Assembly: GCA_035532215.1 (NCBI GenBank)
Contig: DATKRK010000259.1
Coordinates: 1-6,569, forward strand
DNA: 6,569 nt
Source: JAICIG01 sp035532215
GTDB taxonomy: Bacteria > Planctomycetota > Planctomycetia > Pirellulales > JAICIG01
Direction: 5' to 3'
The notes beneath the pieces are model-generated. The model was not told the DNA's origin. It saw only the letters and a list, made by a program, of their open reading frames with translations, and made no database searches. Positions 3,652 through 6,569 of the stretch are shown in pieces (within the stretch, counting starts at the first letter, position 1; each line of letters begins with the position of its first letter). Both the position numbers and the translations under genes were made by a program.

Positions 3652-6525
3652 ATGCGTGTTGCAAGTTGCTGGATCGCCGTCTTCCTGTTCTGCGGCGCGG
3701 CCATGCCAGCTTGGTCGGCGAAACCGGCGGCCGGCGAGGCGGAGACCGAGTTTTTCGAACGCAAAATCCGGCCCCTCTTCGTCCAGCATTGCTATGCCTG
3801 CCACGGCCGCGGCCAGCACAAAGGCGGCCTGAGCCTCGACAGCCGCCAGGCCCTGCTCGCCGGCGGCGACAGCGGCGCGGCCGTCGCGCTGGGCAAGCCC
3901 GAGGAAAGTCTGCTGCTCGAGGCGGTCGGCTACGCGAGCGACGTGCAGATGCCCCCGGCGGGCAAGCTGGCGGACGAAGAGATCGCGGCGCTCAAGCAAT
4001 GGGTCGCGCTCGGGGCGCCTTGGCCCAGCGAGCCGAGCGGCGGCGGCGAGATTAGAGCCGACGGCTCGATTACCGACGCCGATCGACGATTCTGGTCGTT
4101 TCTGCCAATTAGCGATCCGGCGCCGCCGCACGTCGAACGCGCCGATTGGCCGCGACAGCCGCTCGATGCCTTCGTGTTGGCGAAGCTCGAAGCCGAGCAT
4201 TTGCAGCCCGCGGCGGAGGCGGGTCGCCGCACGTTCATTCGCCGCGCGACGTTCGATCTCGTCGGTTTGCCGCCCAGCGCCGAAGAGATCGAAGCATTCG
4301 TCGCCGACCAGGGGCCCGCCGCGCACGAGCGGCTGCTCGAGGGGCTGCTCGCCTCTCCGCACTACGGCGAGCGCTGGGCCCGGCACTGGCTCGACGTCGC
4401 CCGCTACGGCGAGGATCAAGCCCACACCTTCCAGGCCCGGCTCTATCCGAGCGGCTATCGCTATCGCGATTGGGTCATCGACGCCTTCAACCGCGACCTG
4501 CCGTTCGATCGCTTCGCAATGGAGCAGATCGCCGGCGATCTGCTGGATGACGAACAGGGCGAAGAACACGGCGAAGACGATCGCCGCCAGCGGCTGCCGG
4601 CGCTCGGGTTCTTCGCTTTGGGGCCGGTTTACTACGGCGACGCTGGCTGCTCGGCACGGGCCAGGGCCGACGAGTACGACGACCGCGTCGACACGCTTTG
4701 CCGCGGCTTTCTGGGGCTGACGATTTCTTGCGCTCGCTGCCACGATCACAAGTTCGACCCGATCTCGACTCGCGACTATTATGCCCTGGCGGGCGTGTTC
4801 GCCAGCAGCGATTACTTCGAGGCGCCGCTGGCGCCGGCGGATGTCGTCGAGCGCTACGACGAGGCCCAGGCCCAGGTCAAACAAGCGGAAGAGCGGCTAA
4901 AACAGGCCCAGACCCAAGCGGCTCGGGAACTCGGCGAATCGTTTGCTTCACAGATTTCCAAGTATCTCGTGGCGGTTTGGAAGTTCGAGAATCGCCGCAA
5001 GAGCGAGCCCGAGTTGGCTCTGGCGAAGGTCGCCCAGGAGGCCGGCCTGGAAGAATTCCTGCTCGAACGTTGGCGGCGGCATTGCGAGTCGGATCGCGAC
5101 GCCAAGCACGCCCTGTTTGCGCCGTGGCGAGAATTGCTGGCCCGGCAAGACGCAGCCAAGGATCTCTCGGGCGACCCTGCGGCTCTGGCCGAAATCGAGC
5201 CGGCGGCGACGGCGGTCGAAAAAGAGATCGTGGCGGCCGTCGAACGGCGACGCCAACTCGAGGAACAATACGAGCGGCAGTTGACCGAGTTGAAGCCGGG
5301 CGAGCCGCAACCGAAAAAGCCCGATCTCGAAAAGCCGGCGGCCGACGCGCTGAAGTACGTTATCGACGATCGCAACGCCCCGCTGGCCTTGCCCAAAAAC
5401 GAGGTCGAAAAGCGACTTTCCGAAGCACGCCGTCAGGCGTTGGCGGGCATCCAAACGGAAATCGACGGCTTGAAGAAAGCGGCTGGCGAGAAATACCCGA
5501 TCGCCCATAGCCTGAGCGAAGGCAAGGCGGCCAATCTGAAAATCCATCGCCGCGGCAATCCGGCTGATTTGGGCGACGAGGCGCCGCGGGGCTTTCCGGC
5601 CGTGCTTTCGGCGCCCGGCGCGAAGCCATTCGCCCAAGGCAGCGGGCGGATGGAACTGGCCCGGGCGATCGCCAACCGCAACAATCCGCTCACGGCCCGG
5701 GTGTTCGTCAATCGGGTCTGGCAGCAGCACTTTGGCCGCGGCATCGTCGGCACGCCGAGCAATTTCGGCCTGCTCGGCGAGCGGCCGACGCATCCCGAAC
5801 TGCTCGATCACCTGGCCAGCCGATTCATCGCCAGCGGCTGGTCGATCAAAGCGCTGCACCGCGAGATCATGCTCTCGGCGACCTATCGCCAGGCTTCGAC
5901 CTTCGACGCGGCCAACTTCGAGCGCGACCCCGACAACCGCTGGCTGTGGCGCATGAATCGCCGCCGGCTCGACGTCGAGGCCTGGCGCGACGCGGTGTTG
6001 GCCGCCTGCGGCAATCTCGATTCGTCGCTCGGCGGGCCGTCCTTCAAGCTGGACGACGCGGCGAGCCGCCGCCGGACGCTGTACGCCGCGGTCAGCCGCC
6101 ACGACTTGAATCCGATGCTGCGGCTGTTCGACTTCCCCGATCCGAACCTGACCAGCGAGCGGCGCACGATCACCACCGTGCCGATGCAACAGTTGTTCGT
6201 GCTCAACAGCGAGCTCATGATCCGGCAGGCCAAGGCGTTGGCGGCTCGCGCCTTGAACGAGCCGCTCGCCGACGTGGAGCGGCCTTCCAGGCCGTCAATG
6301 GCCGACGGCCTGGAAGGCCGCCCCACACGCGACGACGCCCGCATCGGGCGCCTTTATCGCTGGGTCCTGGGCCGCGCGCCGCACGATCACGAGCGTCAGT
6401 TGGCCCGAGCGTTCATTACCGGCAGTCCAACTCCCGCCGCCGGACAAGGCGAAATCAAGCTCACGCCCTGGGTGCAATACGCCCAGGCGCTATTGAGCAC
6501 GAATGAGTTTATGTTTGTCGATTGA
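3652..6525 (+). CDS. Secreted planctomycete cytochrome c (PSCyt1) / DUF1549 / DUF1553 (PSD1) protein
   Basis: This encodes a 957-residue exported protein. Residues 1-23 are a signal peptide (hydrophobic ASCWIAVFLFCGAAM, then PAWSA, cleavage likely after A23). The PSCyt1 domain spans about 33-125, with a haem-type CYACH at 47-51, then GGLSLDSRQALLAGG and the MPP turn at 100-102. The DUF1549 (PSCyt2) domain spans about 165-390, with RRATFDLVGLPPS, YGERWARHWLDVARY, and a second CXXCH in CARCHDHKFDPIS (360-372). A charged linker (about 395-610), rich in K, E, R, Q and A and partly coiled-coil-like, leads to HRRGNPADLG (632-641). The DUF1553 (PSD1) domain runs from about 665 to the end: NPLTARVFVNRVWQQHFGRG, FGLLGERPTHPELLD, SERRTITTVPMQQLFVLN, LYRWVLGR, and the typical terminus LLSTNEFMFVD. 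These proteins are thought to act in the periplasm; their reaction is not established, and many neighbour DUF1501 or sulfatase genes. Start ATG 3652 lacks a clear Shine-Dalgarno but gives a proper signal peptide. Residues 875-891 are encoded by a palindromic repeat. Confidence 0.96.
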   Translation: MRVASCWIAVFLFCGAAMPAWSAKPAAGEAETEFFERKIRPLFVQHCYACHGRGQHKGGLSLDSRQALLAGGDSGAAVALGKPEESLLLEAVGYASDVQMPPAGKLADEEIAALKQWVALGAPWPSEPSGGGEIRADGSITDADRRFWSFLPISDPAPPHVERADWPRQPLDAFVLAKLEAEHLQPAAEAGRRTFIRRATFDLVGLPPSAEEIEAFVADQGPAAHERLLEGLLASPHYGERWARHWLDVARYGEDQAHTFQARLYPSGYRYRDWVIDAFNRDLPFDRFAMEQIAGDLLDDEQGEEHGEDDRRQRLPALGFFALGPVYYGDAGCSARARADEYDDRVDTLCRGFLGLTISCARCHDHKFDPISTRDYYALAGVFASSDYFEAPLAPADVVERYDEAQAQVKQAEERLKQAQTQAARELGESFASQISKYLVAVWKFENRRKSEPELALAKVAQEAGLEEFLLERWRRHCESDRDAKHALFAPWRELLARQDAAKDLSGDPAALAEIEPAATAVEKEIVAAVERRRQLEEQYERQLTELKPGEPQPKKPDLEKPAADALKYVIDDRNAPLALPKNEVEKRLSEARRQALAGIQTEIDGLKKAAGEKYPIAHSLSEGKAANLKIHRRGNPADLGDEAPRGFPAVLSAPGAKPFAQGSGRMELARAIANRNNPLTARVFVNRVWQQHFGRGIVGTPSNFGLLGERPTHPELLDHLASRFIASGWSIKALHREIMLSATYRQASTFDAANFERDPDNRWLWRMNRRRLDVEAWRDAVLAACGNLDSSLGGPSFKLDDAASRRRTLYAAVSRHDLNPMLRLFDFPDPNLTSERRTITTVPMQQLFVLNSELMIRQAKALAARALNEPLADVERPSRPSMADGLEGRPTRDDARIGRLYRWVLGRAPHDHERQLARAFITGSPTPAAGQGEIKLTPWVQYAQALLSTNEFMFVD
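6273..6324. repeat. Palindromic element inserted in frame in the DUF1553 coding sequence (copy B)
   Basis: This copy is nearly identical to copy A at 3507-3558 (only 3512 G versus 6278 A differs). Its arms are at 6276-6296 and 6304-6324 with one mismatch, around the same AATGGCC loop. It encodes VERPSRPSMADGLEGRP, residues 875-891, exactly 17 codons from 6274 to 6324, with the reading frame kept on both sides. The insert falls between the helix KALAARALNE and the conserved LYRWVLGR helix, where a surface loop is expected. CGACG occurs just before (6270-6274) and just after (6330-6334), which could be a target duplication, though the motif is short and GC-rich. Confidence 0.85.
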
Positions 6526-6569
6526 ACTGATCGCTTGGGTGCCTGGCGGCAGAGCCTAGGCGAAGCCCC
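6526..6569. other. Intergenic start after the large gene, repeat-like
   Basis: No gene starts here. The last 20 bases resemble, in reverse complement, the stretch at 238-256 (16 of 19 positions: GGGCTTCGCC..GGCTC.G). GCCTGGCGGCAG at 6541-6552 also differs by one base from GCCAGGCGGCAG at 2410-2421. This may be the beginning of another dispersed repeat cut by the window edge; the similarities are short and GC-rich. Confidence 0.3.

Noticed and set aside
3622..4884. Minus-strand open frame of 420 codons
   Set aside because: It is antisense to the PSCyt1/DUF1549 coding region; long antisense frames are expected from GC-rich codon use.
4948..6189. Minus-strand open frame of 413 codons
   Set aside because: It is antisense to the linker and DUF1553 region and shows only low-complexity Arg/Ala/Gly-rich sequence.

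Overview
The window looks like a chromosomal fragment of a planctomycete, most likely from the Pirellulales-type lineages. The evidence is a GC-rich sequence, a DUF1559 pseudopilin-like protein followed by a small transthyretin-like lipoprotein, and a large secreted 'planctomycete cytochrome c' + DUF1549 + DUF1553 protein. These are all families that are strongly expanded in Planctomycetes. No rRNA, tRNA, transposase or CRISPR array is visible.

Layout. Bases 1-367 hold no gene; they carry three short hairpins at the left edge (a dispersed-repeat type stretch) and a long hairpin just past the end of the first operon. Bases 368-1998 are a two-gene minus-strand operon: a DUF1559 protein (1998 to 910), then a 161-residue lipoprotein (853 to 368). 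Both starts are fixed by good Shine-Dalgarno sequences. Bases 1999-2854 form a long divergent intergenic region. It contains a possible promoter and long leader for the minus operon, two palindromes centred on GTCGAC, a cluster of three REP-like repeats (2455-2581), an operator-like palindrome (2675-2691) and a perfect TATAAT box on the plus strand (2746-2751). Bases 2855-3454 encode an unrecognised small membrane protein. Bases 3455-3651 are intergenic and carry a perfect 21-bp-stem palindromic element. Bases 3652-6522 (stop to 6525) encode the 957-residue PSCyt1/DUF1549/DUF1553 protein. The last 44 bases begin another repeat-like stretch.

How the genes may work together. The minus operon probably makes two envelope proteins: a pseudopilin-like protein with a prepilin-peptidase site and a lipid-anchored periplasmic partner. 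The plus-strand large protein is exported and carries two CXXCH haem-type motifs; in this phylum its family usually sits next to a DUF1501 gene, which would lie beyond the right edge. The membrane protein has no visible link to either.

The most interesting signal is a ~52-bp palindromic element present twice in the same orientation, with 51 of 52 bases identical. One copy is intergenic (3507-3558). The other lies inside the DUF1553 coding region (6273-6324), where it is read in frame as about 17 extra residues. The element is free of stop codons in five of six frames, so it resembles a coding-compatible palindromic element such as the Rickettsia palindromic elements.
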